Under the pieces are notes generated by a model, which searched no databases, was not told the DNA's origin, and worked only from the letters and a program-made list of their open reading frames with translations. A DNA stretch of 64,000 nt, taken from contig CP114489.1 in NCBI GenBank assembly GCA_027186245.1, positions 1,929,501-1,993,500 on the forward strand, read 5' to 3'. Origin of the DNA: Coriaria nepalensis. Taxonomy: Eukaryota; Streptophyta; Magnoliopsida; Cucurbitales; Coriariaceae. Of this stretch, positions 36,281-49,261 are shown in pieces (the stretch's first letter is position 1; each line of letters begins with the position of its first letter). Made by a program: the position numbers and the translations under genes.

Positions 36281-37363
36281 TGATGGAGCAGAGTGCGGGT
36301 TGATCGAATGATGGATGGTTTTTTCTTTTGCATGTACAGTTGGTGAAGAAAAAAGAAGAAACTACTTCTAGCTCTAGAGATTTGCACTGACAGGGGGCAG
36401 GTATTTTTGGCGGGAATAACTTGACTCGTGGCCTGTTATTAATGGCGAAAATGAAAAGGTCATTTACACTGGTGGACTGGGCTTTCAATCTTGGGCCATG
36501 TTCTTTATTATGTTAACTGTTAATATTTCATATCTAAGAGTTTATCTTTTCTGTTTCAAGTGACTATTACATTTTAAGAGAATTTCTTTTGGTTTTGTAA
36601 AGATTTTTTATAGCGACGTGTTTAAAAATTTGAAATTTTATTTTTAAATTAATTAACAATAAAAAAATTAATTTATATTTTTTATATATTAAATTTTTAA
36701 GAATTTATTTTAAATATAAAAATATATATTTTTTATGTATAATTTTATTTTGCTCTTTTGTCAATATTTTTATATGAATAATATGAAATATTTATAACGG
36801 TTCATTCTATTAGGTATTGTCAGTCTACTTTTATATTATATTAAAATTTATAATAAAAAAAATTGATTCTTACTTTTTGTATATTCATTTTAAAAAAATA
36901 CTGTGATATATATATATATATATATATATATTATGTTGCGTCAAATCATTCGAAAGCTCGTACAACAAATCGACCAATACGTAATACTGTGTTATACACG
37001 AGATATTAATTGAATATATATATATATACTATATACTATATACTATATACTATATACTATATACTATATACTATATACTATATACTATATACTATATACT
37101 ATATACTATATAAAAGGTATGAATGATTGGGTACGCAACGAGGCAAGTCAGATTTTATTTAATTAAATAAATACAAATTAAAATTGTTTCTTAATTTTCA
37201 CAATTGCATTCACAGTATAAATATAGCTTCTCATTGCTTTGTTTTGGTTCCATCCAATTCTCTTCCCCTCTTTCTCTCTCTCTCTCTCTCTCACTTTCTC
37301 CTAGTGAAAAAAAAAAAAAACCATTTTTGCTTTGGAAGAGAAGAGAAGAGAAGAGAAAGCAAA
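36281..37363. other. AT-rich intergenic DNA and HIPP promoter
   Basis: Very AT-rich, with a (TA)n tract at about 36907-36932 and a 7-bp minisatellite at about 37028-37111. A TATA-like element (agtataaata) sits at about 37214-37223, and a (CT)n leader tract at about 37270-37293 precedes the HIPP start. Confidence 0.55.
37028..37111. repeat. (ACTATAT)n minisatellite, about 12 copies
   Basis: The 7-bp unit actatat repeats almost perfectly about 12 times, about 250 bases before the HIPP start codon. Confidence 0.92.
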
Positions 37364-38657
37364 ATGGGAGTTCTTGGCATTTTCTCAGATTGTCTGTCGG
37401 ATTATGTTACCGTTTCAAACCCAAGGAGGAAAAGGAAACCAATGCAGGTATATATTATAATTAAGTAAAATTAATTAAGGGCTTGATTAAAAGTTAAAAT
37501 AATATTTTTTGCTTAATTGGTTTACAATATCCAGACAGTGGAAATCAAGATGAAGATGGACTGTGATGGCTGCGAAAGAAGAGTTAGAAATGCTCTCACT
37601 TGCATTAGAGGTTCTAATCCTAATCAAAATTAAACTACCTTAATGAATTTTTCCCAGACATACATGCATGCATATATATACACATGTATATGTCATCACT
37701 CTCTAGCTCTATACGCCTGCTTAATTATGTCACAATAACCATGTCCAAATGATTGTCTGTGTCGGGCTAGCTCTAGTCATCATCACTAACTCTCAAACTT
37801 ATTTCTGAGACACCTTATAAACCCTACTTATAAACTTTATATATATATATAGAGAGAGATATAGATATAGCACTTCCCTTAACTATTTTTAGGAATCAAT
37901 GTGAATAGAAGAAACATAGAAAGGCAATGGATCATTTACATTTCCCTACGTGCAGTTTCGGTGCTACGTACAGAAGGTACTACGTACCAGCTAGGTCTCT
38001 TCTTCTTCAATGAACTACGTACGGCTTCTTCATTAAAAAAAGCTGCTTCAGATCTTTTGAAATTTTCTATTTCCATGCATAAAAAAGTGGTGATTATCGT
38101 AATGTCATAAAGACAGCATCGCCTTTTGGCTTTTGCTTTATTCGTTTTCTTAAAAGCTTTCGCTTTGCTTTTCCCATGCATGTACGTTTGAATTCGAGTC
38201 TGTGAAAAATAGAAACAAAATCTTTCTACCTAGTCAAATCATAATAAATATGGTCTGTCCAGCTAGCTCCAGTTTTGACTGAGTTTGACCATTTGACTAG
38301 TCATTGATTTCTTAACCGCCCTGTTTGGCTTAACTTCTTTTACGCGATGATGATAAAGGGATGAAATCGGTGGAGATAAACAGAAAGCAGAGCAGGGTGA
38401 AAGTGAGCGGGAATGTGGATCCAAACACGGTGTTGAAGAGCTTGATAAGGAAGACAGGGAAAAAGGCAGAGTTCTGGCCCTATGTTCCATACAACCTGGC
38501 AGCCTCTCATTATTTTTCGCAAGCTTATGACAAGAGAGCACCGCCTGGTCATGTGAAGAACGTGCTGCTCCCCTCATTCCCTAACCCTAATGTCCCCGTC
38601 GAGAATCTCACTACCATGTTTAGTGATGAAAACCCTAATGCTTGTTCCATCATGTAA
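37364..38657 (+). CDS. HIPP: Heavy-metal-associated isoprenylated plant protein (HIPP), about 150 aa type
   Basis: Exons 37364-37447, 37535-37610 and 38359-38657 join in phase to 152 residues. It starts MGVLGIFSDCLSDY, typical of the HIPP20-27-like group. The HMA domain (about 29-95) carries the metal-binding MDCDGCERRV (C38, C41) and the SVEINRKQSRVKVSGNVDP and KTGKKAEFWPYVPYN blocks. The C-terminal CSIM is a CaaX box for farnesylation, which would attach the protein to membranes. The family binds Cu, Zn or Cd and is linked to metal handling and stress. Intron phases (0 then 1) match those of the second HIPP at 43526. The second intron is about 750 bases long. Confidence 0.93.
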
Positions 38658-41600
38658 TCATTTCAAATTTCTGTCTGCTTGTTAATGATCTGTATGAGTC
38701 TTGGTTTGGTTATCCCCTAAGTGTATCTTTACATTTAATGGATTGAGGAGATTACGGATGATGCAATTTGATCGTTTTATTGGTATAAAAGTTAAAATTT
38801 TCGCCTTAAATTGCCACGAAATGCAATAAACATACCGACATGTCCCCTCAAAACCTTCTCAAAACCTTCATAGGTAGTGCTAGCTAGTAGACAATTTATT
38901 CCTTCCTTCCTTCCTTCCTTCCTTCCTTCCGGTCTAATAAGCTTAAACCCACCACTGATTTTTCTGTACATACCAATATTTCTGTTATGGAACAAGTTAT
39001 TCATGTTAGGAGAATGATTTCACCCCGTAGTATAGTATATAGTTATATTATCAAAATTTTCTGATAAAATAAATAAAATACAGAAGTTTAGAATGTCTAA
39101 TACATAAATTTGATTTTGATCGCTGTAAAAAAAAAAAAAAAAAAAACGACTAGAACTCAAAAGTCAAATAATATTTTGATCCAAACACTTTTTAAATTTT
39201 AATTGAATAAACTAAAATACATATCTAAAAAGTAATTTACAAAATATTACTTTTAAATTATGTACCTAAGAATATTAAGAGGGGGCAAAATTATATAAAA
39301 AGTTTCAAAATTCTTAATTTGTTTCGAATCTTAGGCCCCTCATTCTTTCTCTTTTTTCATAGGCAGCTTCTACCATATTTCGTTCTCATTGAAAAATAAA
39401 AACTTTAATTAGAATATATTGTAATAACCCCCCAAAAAAAAAAAAAAAAAAAAAAGATGAAAACTAAAAAGATAAAGTGAAAATGAAGGTTATAGAGAGA
39501 TTCGAACCAAATAGTTGTAGCTAGATAAGGTCTTTGATATGAAAACTTTTGATATGTTTGATGTTTGAAAAGCACAAAGCTCTCATTAAGATGCTCCCTC
39601 TAATTGTGTTGGTAGCTAGAAGGGGGGTCGATTGACATTATATTCTCCCAAAAAAACCAATAAAGAAAGTAACCTAATTCAATAGCTTGCTGCCTCCCTT
39701 GTTAGTGATTGCCTTTAACTTGCTTTATTGTGTTATTTAGATATTAAAAATGGCACTAACAAGGCATGAAAAAAGCGATCCTACATAGCTTAATATGAGA
39801 GGAATGTATTATAACCATTGGCTTACATTCTTAGTTATATAGTAGGGTGCTTATAGTATTATTGTTATTTTTCTCTTTGGTCAAGCCTTGCATATATTCG
39901 GTGAAGAAAGAAAGGAATATAATTTGCGGGAGGGTTTAACAAGTCAAACGTTTCATGTTAATACAAAATGTTGAGAAATTATTAGTGATATGAGATTTGA
40001 TTTTCTTTTCTAATCTTTAACATCTCTTATATATATATATATATATATATAGTGAATGCTATTCATATAAACGAATTTGATCAAGAGAAGTTATTCTTCC
40101 ATATTCCACCAAACCCATCTCCATTGTTGCATTGATGAAGCTTCCATACATCCACCCATGCTGTGTCTAGTATCGAAAATCATCTAAATCCATCCTCGTC
40201 ATTCGTCGAATCCAATCAATCTAATTGCTAGAAAAAAATAAAAAGCAGTTGGATTCTTCTTCTTCTTAGAGAACTGGATCTCGTGAAAGTACAAACTGCA
40301 GAGCGACGGCGATGGATGATGGAAAGAAGAGCTTGCTCGTAGAATCAAAAAATCATAAGCGTATACGTGAGAAGAGAGAAAAAAAAAAACCAGAAATGGT
40401 GAATTGATGGAGGCGGCTGTGATCTTAACTAAAATGCAGTTGCGATCCTAACTAAAAATCTGAATACATTTTGGTCTACCTTTTGGGATCAAAAAGAGCC
40501 TAAAGTAGGGCGTCCATGTTTCAATTTATAAAATAATAAATGATTCAATAAATAAAATATTATTTTCTCATTTACACATTCCAACGTTCCCTTCCATTTT
40601 TCTTCTGAGAAATTCACGAGAGTTCTATTTCATAATTCAAATCCAAAAGGCTAGGATCTAAGTTCGATCCGACGCTGCCGCAGAAGGGAAGAACCCAGAT
40701 TTTCTGGATTCGATCCTCTCCTTCGCAAAGAAGGAGATCAAACCAGACGGTTTGATTTTCTTTTTATTAGGAAGAATGAAAATAGTTTTTTTTTTTTTTT
40801 ATATAATTAAAAAGGATTGAGATATAATACTATATTACATCAAATTATTTCTAATCAAAAAACATATTTTAAAATATATTTCAAAATACATTTTAAAAAT
40901 TCCAACCAAACAAGCCCAAGGATACTGGCTCACATTACATTTTATTCAACGGTGACATTCATCTTATAGTCAGCGAGCCAGGTTGATTTCTCAAAGCTCT
41001 GGGCTGGACTTGTTTCAACTGGAGCCGCCGCACCCTGTCTTCACACCCCATGAACAATCTTATAGTCTGTAATTTAATTGTCAAATGTAACATGAACATG
41101 AACATGAACATGTGAGAGAGATAAGTGGGTTAGGGCTATTTGTTTAGTACTGTGAGCTGCATGCTTCTATTATTGCTGTGTACACTCCCACACTACTACA
41201 CTAGCTAGTAGGCTTGGAATTTGCTGCCTGCTGCATATTGTTAATTTCATAATCAACTGCTTGTTGTCTGTTCCTAAAGCATTGGTCTGCCCCTTTGAAT
41301 AGTGATTTATCAATTTAATAAGGGATTAGGATATATAACCTAACGTGGTTTACTTAATTTTAAAATGAAATGACCCCATATCAACTCCTATTCTCTCTTT
41401 GCTACTCCTGTCTTCTCATATGCGTCCATAGCCTACGACAATATTAACAGTTTCGTTTTTTTGGTAGATGTTCGTGATAATTGAAACGAAGGTGATCAAG
41501 AAAATGTTCAGAAAGAGAACGGGTTCTTTTTTTAATTCGATTTTGAATTTAAATTTTTTTATATAATATAATTTAGTTTGTTTTATTATCTTAAAAAAAT

Positions 41601-43525
41601 AATAATAATAATAATTACATGTGATTCATATCTATCCTATCTATGATTCATAGGTACTACTACTGCATGTCTATATACGGATTCCAGCTCGATTGTGACT
41701 TGTACGATAAGCCATCAATAATTCAATATCTTAATAAAGAGAGAAAAAAATATTTATGAACAATATTTTAATAAATTCGATTCATCTTAAATTAATTAAT
41801 TAATTAATTATCATTATCATATTATATTACATTAAATTCCTCTGAAAATAAATATGAGACGAAGTGCTTCCAAATTTATCCTTCATGCTAGTATACATAT
41901 ATTTATATATATATATATATTATAAAATTTAGGATTTTTGAGTGTTGAGCATGTAAGAATTAGAAGTGGAGGGGGTTAGGAAGAAAATAATAAATTGTAC
42001 AGTGGATACTGTAGGAATAAAGGAAAAGTTAAGGACTGCGTATACATTAGTTAAAAGATAAAGACAATTTGTCCACGCGTGCAATCCGATATTTTAAAGT
42101 CGTGTGTGGCCTGGCTCCGCTCTGTAGTGCTAACAGTGGAACAAAGAGCGGCCCCAGTAGTCACGGGGATGGATGTGTGAGTTTATAAAATTATTTCTTC
42201 TTCTTTGTCAATATTTGTGTTTAACTCCTCTGAATTTTAAATCTCTCAAAATAAGTTGGAAGACGAATAAAATTTTATTCATATTTCGTATTTATTCAAT
42301 CATTTAAAAAATATATCCCAAAAATTTAGTTTGAAAAATTGTATACTCAAATATATCACTTTTATATACTATATATGATATATTTAATTTTAGAACAGTC
42401 ATATAAAAAACTTGATATCATTAATAATGATAATTGAAATAAAATATTAAAAGGAGATGATGACTGAGATTGATGTGACCTTATTTATATCTATTAAGAG
42501 CTAAACAAGATGATAAAGTTTAAGAAAGCGATGAAACTGAGTCGTGTATTTTATCACTCAGGTCAACAATTGAAATGCGACACATATTAAGTTATTGGAT
42601 AATAAGAGATAATATAAAATTTATAAAAAAAAATTACAAATATTTTTAATATTCTTATATTCTAAAAAAAAAAAGTGACTAAAACATTAAAATTAGGTTA
42701 ATCGACCGTCGTACCAACCATAATTTATTATTAAATACGCATACAAATCATAAGACATACCAGAGCCTTTCGTAACATATAAATATATGTCCACGATATA
42801 TACTATGCCTACCGTACAAAATTTGATATAATATGGGACACAGTAAAATTTTTCCCGTCTCTCGTATAAAGTGGAGCGAGCCAAGATGCACAAGTCACGT
42901 AGCGGAGAGTGGAGCTGGTCATTGTTTATAAAGACAGGCCGTGAAAAAGAGATAGGCTGGTGTCTCATTAAATTATCACGAGAAGTACAGAGGTGCAATA
43001 ATCTGACACAAAAACATGGAAAGAAGGAAGAAAGTCGGCCTGTCAAATCGCTGTTCGTCTTTTTATTGTTTTTCTCCCCCTCTCCCCTCCCGTCCCTTTA
43101 ACGTTTCATCAAATCATTTCAAATCTCGCAACACTCTCTCTCTCCCCCCCTCTGACTTTCATCTGACCAAATGCTCTCTCACTGCTGCAACTCACTGTAT
43201 CATCCTCATCCCCTACATTTTCCCGTTGCAGATTTCCCATACCTTTTTTCGTATTTGGTGTTAATATATAGTACTTGGAGTATTAGAAAAATATTTAAAG
43301 CCCAAGACCCATGTGCTTTTTGTCTTGTTCTCTTTTCAGGGACTGCACAGAAAGTAGCTCCAAATGATCTATATAATTCTGGAGTGTTGAAGAATACATT
43401 ACATGCAAACCCTTTCTCTCAGTTTTACTTCCCTCTAGCTTTTCAAGTCCTCTTCTTTGATCTAAATTAGCTATTCTACTGCTGCTAGGAGTAGCACTCA
43501 AGAAAACAAAAATAAAAAAATAAAA
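38658..43525. other. Large intergenic region between the two HIPP genes
   Basis: About 4.9 kb with no supported gene. It contains (TTCC)8 at 38899-38930, poly-A tracts near 39127-39146 and 39434-39455, TA tracts near 40029-40051 and 41900-41920, and a patch of balanced composition at 40080-40750 that may be old transposon or gene debris. The right end (about 42860-43525) is promoter and leader of the second HIPP gene, with a CT-rich patch at about 43135-43155. Confidence 0.5.
38899..38930. repeat. (TTCC)8 microsatellite
   Basis: Eight perfect tetranucleotide units, about 240 bases downstream of the HIPP stop codon. Confidence 0.95.
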
Positions 43526-45340
43526 ATGACTAAAGAAGACGACTTCAAGCTACTCAAGATCCAGGTCTTTCCTTTTATTCTGTCTTTTGAGAAAGTGTTT
43601 TTGTATGTTTACTTCTATTATGTTTGTTTTTACATGCATAGTAATCCTTTCTTCTATTTCTTATTCTTGCTCTGTTTTTTTTTTTTTTTTTGTATTTTTC
43701 ATTTACAGACTTGTGATCTCAGAGTGAACATCCATTGTGATGGGTGTAAGCAGAAAGTAAAGAAAATCCTTCAGAGGATTGAAGGTGCTTACTATTTTTT
43801 TCATTCTTTTTCATTCACCTTTTGTAAACGACTTCTATGGTTGTTCATTTGTTTGGTTACTGAGTAAGTGTTACATGTAATAAAATGTTATTTCGTCGTT
43901 ATTCATTTATCAAATTTTCCCTAGAAAGACCAGTTGATTTGGTAAAACGGGACAAAGCACCAAAACGACAAATTATTATATTTGTAAAAATAACTCCCAT
44001 CTGGGTAGAAGCAACTGAAGCCTTTTTTCTGCTTTAAATTTGAAGATGCACCTAGGCATAACTCAATGCTGCTTCTCATCATTGAGGTTTATGTTCCTCT
44101 GTTCTAGGGATCCTTCAGCTAAGTAAAAAGGCGCTTTTTTCCTATGTGGTTTTCTCAATAGGTTGAATTTCTGGTCATAACTGTCATTGAGACGCATAGT
44201 GTTAGGGTATAATAATGGCCTACATTGTCAAGATAAAAGGAAAAAGAACTAGAAGGTATTGACTTTTTCTTGTACACTATACCCATCTGGCCTTCCTTTC
44301 TTACTTACTATATGGTTTCCACTGTTCAATGAAAAACAGGTGTTTTCCAAGTGAAAATAGAAGATGTGCAGCAAAAAGTTACAGTCTTAGGCAGTGTAGA
44401 CTCTGCCACGTTGATCAAGAAGTTGGAAAGAGCAGGAAAACATGCTGAAATCTGGTCCATGAAACCCAATCAAACTCAAAAACAGAAGAACAGCGCCAAT
44501 ATCAACAACAAAAATGAATGCAAGACCAATAATAATGACACTAAAGGAGGAGCTCCCAAACAAAGCATACTAAAAGGCCTTGAAGCCTTCAAGAACCAGC
44601 ACAAGCAATCCTCGTTCTCCTGCTACGATGACAATGGCTGCAATTTCAATGACGATGAAGGGGAAGAAGAAGATGATGACGCCGAAGAGGATGAGCTACG
44701 GTTGCTTAGAGAGAAAGCAAACCAGATTGGGTTTCTTAGGCAACAAGCAGCTATCCAAGCGAACAATAATGCCCTCAAAGCAAAAATGAACAACAGTTTA
44801 GGAAACGTGGGGAAGCCAAATGAACAGAATCAGAACATGGGTAGTAGGGCAAGTGTGATTGATCCTAAAACAATGGCGGCCTTGAAAATGAACAATGCTA
44901 CCAATGGTGGGGATGGGAGAAGAGGGAGTAGTGATCTTGCTACAATGATGAACTTAGCAGGGTTCAACGGCGCTGCTGGTAACAGTAATATTCCGGCAAA
45001 TGTTTCTTCTGGAGGGTATCAAATTCAACCTAACAATAATGGATATTCTCCAAACGTTATGAACATGAGTAATGGGTATAATGGTAATTATAATCAATCA
45101 TCACCTTTGATGATGAACCTGCAGCAGCAGCAGCAACAGCAACAGCCGCAGATGATGTATCATAGATCACCCAATAATCCTCCTACCACTGGTTATTATT
45201 ATAATTACAGCAATCCCCCTACCCCTTCGTATGCACCACCTTACTCGCACTACACTCATGAACCTTATTACAGTGATGGTCATAACTCTGCAGCAGCCAA
45301 TGATGAGAACACAACAACAGGCGGTTGTTCCGTTATGTAA
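43526..45340 (+). CDS. HIPP: HIPP with long Asn/Gln-rich C-terminus
   Basis: Exons 43526-43564, 43709-43784 and 44340-45340 join in phase to 371 residues. The N-terminus is [13 protein letters not shown]. The HMA domain (about 14-80) has the metal site [11 protein letters not shown] (C23, C26) followed by [17 protein letters not shown]. After it come an Asn/Lys-rich stretch, an acidic patch ([14 protein letters not shown]) and a low-complexity Asn/Gly/Gln region with a Gln run ([10 protein letters not shown]) and Tyr-rich blocks. The C-terminal CSVM is a CaaX farnesylation box. This layout fits the long HIPP32-37-like group. Same strand, intron phases (0, 1) and HMA position as the HIPP at 37364, but the tails are unrelated. 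The 5' UTR may extend upstream into 43160-43525. Confidence 0.93.
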
Positions 45341-46919
45341 CTAGTTCTTATATATATTTCCAGAATTTCTGTGTATTTTCTGCCTGCAAATTCTTCGTGT
45401 TAGTTGAGACTGAAGGTTGCAACAGCTAGGTGTATTTTTTTCTCTTCTTACCTTTCCTTTTGCTTGGATTATAATGTTTTAAGACTGTAATCGAGCTATC
45501 AGTATATTATTGTGTAGTTGGTTAAAGATTTTTGTTTTGCTGTATTCTTTGATCTTTTTGTCACCCACTTTGAGGGGCCGGCCCAGGAGAAGTATGGCCC
45601 ATAATAATTTGTCGACGACCATGTGACCAAAACCCTTAACTGTCTAGTTATATTTGTTGGACAAGTAGCATCCTGAATAAGTCAGCCTCTCTGTAATCTT
45701 GTCTTAGTTGAACTGAAAGTGTCTTTCAAAAGCGCCACTTAGTTGGTCAACTTAATTAGCCAATTAGAGGATACTAATTAATGAAGTTGCTTAAACAAAT
45801 CAAGTACGCCGCATGAATCAATATGCTACGATGTGGTTGTGGAGGCATGTCCAAATGCAGCACTAAACTTGTATTTATTAAGAATATAATAAGCTTAGAA
45901 GAAGAAAAATGAAATTAGTTTAGCCAATTATACAAAACCCAATTTGACGAAAGTAACTAAACCGACTGTTCAAACGAAAAGATGAAAGTAAGAGGTCGTA
46001 GCCTAGACTCATGACTCAGTGAAGTGGGAACACAACTTTTCAAGTGATGTGACAGATTTGATGAGAGCTTTTGGTCACGGATCTTTGAGATAATATATAT
46101 ATATATATATATGTCTGGGCTCAATCTAACCCTGGTTCGATTGCGCTTTCTACTGCTATCTGCAAATTAAGAAAGAGGCAAGAACAAATGGTGGTCGATT
46201 GTCATGGCTCCACCTAAAAACATGCATGCGCATACGATAAAGACAAAGCACGAAAAGAGACTAGTGTAGTGATTGAGATAATAGGTAGACTGACTTGCGA
46301 ATTGCGATACGTCGTTCGAAGTCTGGTCCATTCATTAATCTGTGGTAATGTAAAGGTTCATGTGCGACGTGTCTCTCATTCATTGCCACTAAGGTATGTT
46401 TAGTGTATAGAAAATAGTGTAATACAATTGCGCCTTAAATCCTTGTCGTCTTTCGATCCTCTGGAAATAGCTCTTATAGATTTGGTTGTGGCATGGTGAT
46501 GTCGGATCCCGACATGTTGATCCCGGTGGAATTCGAAACCTTCGATCTATTTGATCAAAGAAGAGACGTAAGAACTGTATTTGTTATATTAGTTCGTAAT
46601 AAGTTTGCCGTACAATAATGTTAGAGAACATTTTTGGTTTCTAGTTCTTCACTTAACATTACAGACAACAGTGGCTGGCCTGGTTGGCCTTTTTCGTTTC
46701 TTCCCTTTTTTTTTCGATGGAGAGACGTTAAAGGCAAAATAAAATAATTAAAATTAAAGCGTAAAAGCGTGCCCTGCCCTTTCATTATCATCAGGATTCC
46801 CTTCGATAAATATAAAAAATGCTGCCTTCCCCAGTCTGATACACGCCCACCACGCTTTTACCTACTTTCCCTTCCACTTAAATACTCACTCTCACTCACA
46901 CCCCCTCTTTCTATGTCTC

Positions 46920-46969
<50 letters not shown>

Positions 46970-46989
46970 ATTGAAGATTAGGAAATAGG
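45341..46989. other. Intergenic region and LPR promoter
   Basis: No gene was found. A (TA)n tract lies at about 46090-46112. Near the right end, a TATA-like element (aaatataaaa) lies at about 46807-46816, and a long (CT)n tract at 46924-46967 lies in the probable 5' leader of the LPR gene, ending about 20 bases before the ATG. Confidence 0.5.
46924..46967 (+). repeat. (CT)n tract in the LPR 5' leader
   Basis: About 22 CT units lie just upstream of the LPR start codon at 46990. Pyrimidine-rich leader tracts of this kind are common in plants and can vary between alleles. Confidence 0.9.
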
Positions 46990-49261
46990 ATGATTAGGGA
47001 GAGCATTATTATGATGATCAGGAGTAGGTTTCTGGTGCTTACTCTGATAATCTCAGCTTTAGTTCATACAACCATATCATGGGCAAAAGAAGAGGTTTTG
47101 AATCCAACGGAGCTAGTTAAATTTGTGGATGAACTTCCGGACATGCCCAGAATTCTGGGTTTTGATTTCGTATACGGTTCTCATAAATCAAAGTCCTTGG
47201 TTATTGGCATGTTCAGCAAGAACTGGGTAACTGTTAAATTTTTTTATTCAGTATTTTTTTTAATACTTTGCTTAGTTAATTCGATTATTACTATGATAAT
47301 TTCATCAAATTTTCGACTTATTCTACTGGCCTGGTTCTTTTACACCCCCATGACTTTAATATTCAGTAAAAGCCAACTAATTAGAATGAAAAAGAAAAGG
47401 TCCATCATTGCATTTAATGCTAACCTTGTTGATGTGGCTTTTGCCTTGTACCGAATACTATTACAAAACCTTCTTTAACTTATACGCAACATATGAAGCA
47501 GACATTATCCTTTTTTATTATTATTTTTAATTATAAATAATTCTGCTGCATTCGTGAAATATATTGCTTTTTCATGACGTGTCACCTCGTGGACTTAAGT
47601 CAAAGTAAAATTAAAAACCGTATTTTATTTGCAGAAATTCCACCGGGATCTTCCTCCCACTCCAGTGTACGCCTTCGGTACATCCAAGACCACGGCAACC
47701 GTTCCTGGTCCCACCATCGAGGCTCTCTCTCTTGTCGACACTTACGTGACGTGGGAAAATCATCTCCCTCCGAAGCACATATTGCCGTGGGACCCGACTG
47801 TCCCCACTGCCAAATCCCACAGGGAGGGTATCCCTACGGTGGTCCACCTACATGGTGGCATGGATGGTCCCGCAAGTGATGGATTCGCATTATCATGGTT
47901 TACAGCTGGATTTAAAGAAAGGGGCCCCACATGGCGCAAGAAGACGCTTCACTATCACAACCGTCAACAACCTGGAAATCTATGGTATCATGATCACGCG
48001 ATGGGGTTGACCAGAGTCAACCTCCTCGCTGGCTTACTTGGAGTTTATATATTACGCGACCCTCGCGTAGAGGCCCCGCTGGGTCTTCCTTTCGGTAAGG
48101 ATTTCGATCGACCGTTGGTCGTATTCGATCGGGCGTTTAATCGGAACGGTTCCATGTACATGAACCACACCGGAAATAATCCCTCCATACATCCACATTG
48201 GCGACCAGAATATTTTGGTGACGTCATCATAGTGAACGGCAAAGCCTGGCCCACGATGAAAGTCCGACGTCGTAAGTACAGGTTCCGGATAATCAATGCG
48301 AGCAATGCTAGATTCTTTAGATTCTTTTTCATCAACGGCTTATCGTTCGTACACGTGGCGTCTGATTCAGCATATCTTAGTGAACCAGTGGTCACGCGAG
48401 AATTTCTTCTGGGCCCATCTGAGATTGCTGACGTGGTTGTGGACTTTTCAAAAATTAAGAACGAGACTGCAATTCTAGCCAATAGTGCGGCCTATCCTTA
48501 CCCAGACGGCGACCCGGTCAACGAAAATAGCGGGAGGGTCATGAAGTTTGTCGTCTCTAAGAATCCAGAAGCCGACACGTGGAGAATACCTAAAAAGCTG
48601 ATGCCATACCCTCATCCCGATTTATCCAGTGCATCCCGCACACGGTATGTTACCATGTACGAGTACACGACCGCCGATGATGAGCCTACTCATCTCTACC
48701 TGAACGGGAAACCGTTCCTTGCACCGGTTACTGAGCATCCGAAAGTGGGATCCACAGAGATTTGGTATGTGATCAACCTGACAGGGGATAATCACCCATT
48801 GCACATACATCTGGGCCTCTTTGTGGCGTTAGATCAGACGGAGCTGGTGGATTTGGATGAGTTCCAAAAATGCATGACGAAAATGAACGATGCGATCAAA
48901 TGCCAGCTAAGCAAGCATGCACGTGGTAAGAGTGTAGAGGTGCCGGCCCATGAGAAGGGGTGGAAGAACGTGTTTAAGATGAGACCCGGATTTGTGACCA
49001 GGATTGTGGTGAGGTTTGCTTACATACACACCAATGCATCATATCCGTTCGATGCGACCGCAGAGCCGGGTTACGTGTACCATTGCCACGTAAGTACTAT
49101 GTCCTTTTTGTTAATAAAAAAAGTCCAGTTTAGATTTAAATTGAAATTATAATATAGCGAGGCCCAATTATTTAAAATTTGATTAAAGTGGCCCATAAAA
49201 TTTGCAGATCTTGGATCACGAGGACAACGAAATGATGAGACCCATGAAAATGATCGACTGA
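46990..49261 (+). CDS. LPR1: Multicopper ferroxidase LPR1/LPR2
   Basis: Exons 46990-47226, 47635-49089 and 49208-49261 join to 581 residues, the length of Arabidopsis LPR1. A hydrophobic signal peptide lies at about 10-32 ([16 protein letters not shown]). The four copper-binding clusters are present: HLHGG (H150, H152), WYHDHAMG (H198, H200), HPLHIHLG (H466, H469, H471) and [14 protein letters not shown] (H562, C563, H564, H568, M573). Some Asn-X-Ser/Thr glycosylation sites occur. LPR proteins are secretory-pathway ferroxidases that, with PDR2, halt root-tip growth when phosphate is low, by iron-dependent redox and callose changes. Copper ligands and length look intact, so the gene is probably functional. 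LPR1 versus LPR2 cannot be decided here. Confidence 0.95.

Noticed and set aside
37901..38181. Open frames on both strands within the HIPP intron
   Set aside because: They lie inside the second intron of a well-supported HIPP gene and show no similarity.
40080..40750. Possible gene remnant in the region between the HIPP genes
   Set aside because: Balanced composition and a few short frames, but no domain, splice structure or repeat ends that I could support.
48045..48482. Minus-strand 145-codon frame inside the LPR gene
   Set aside because: Antisense shadow of the long LPR exon 2.
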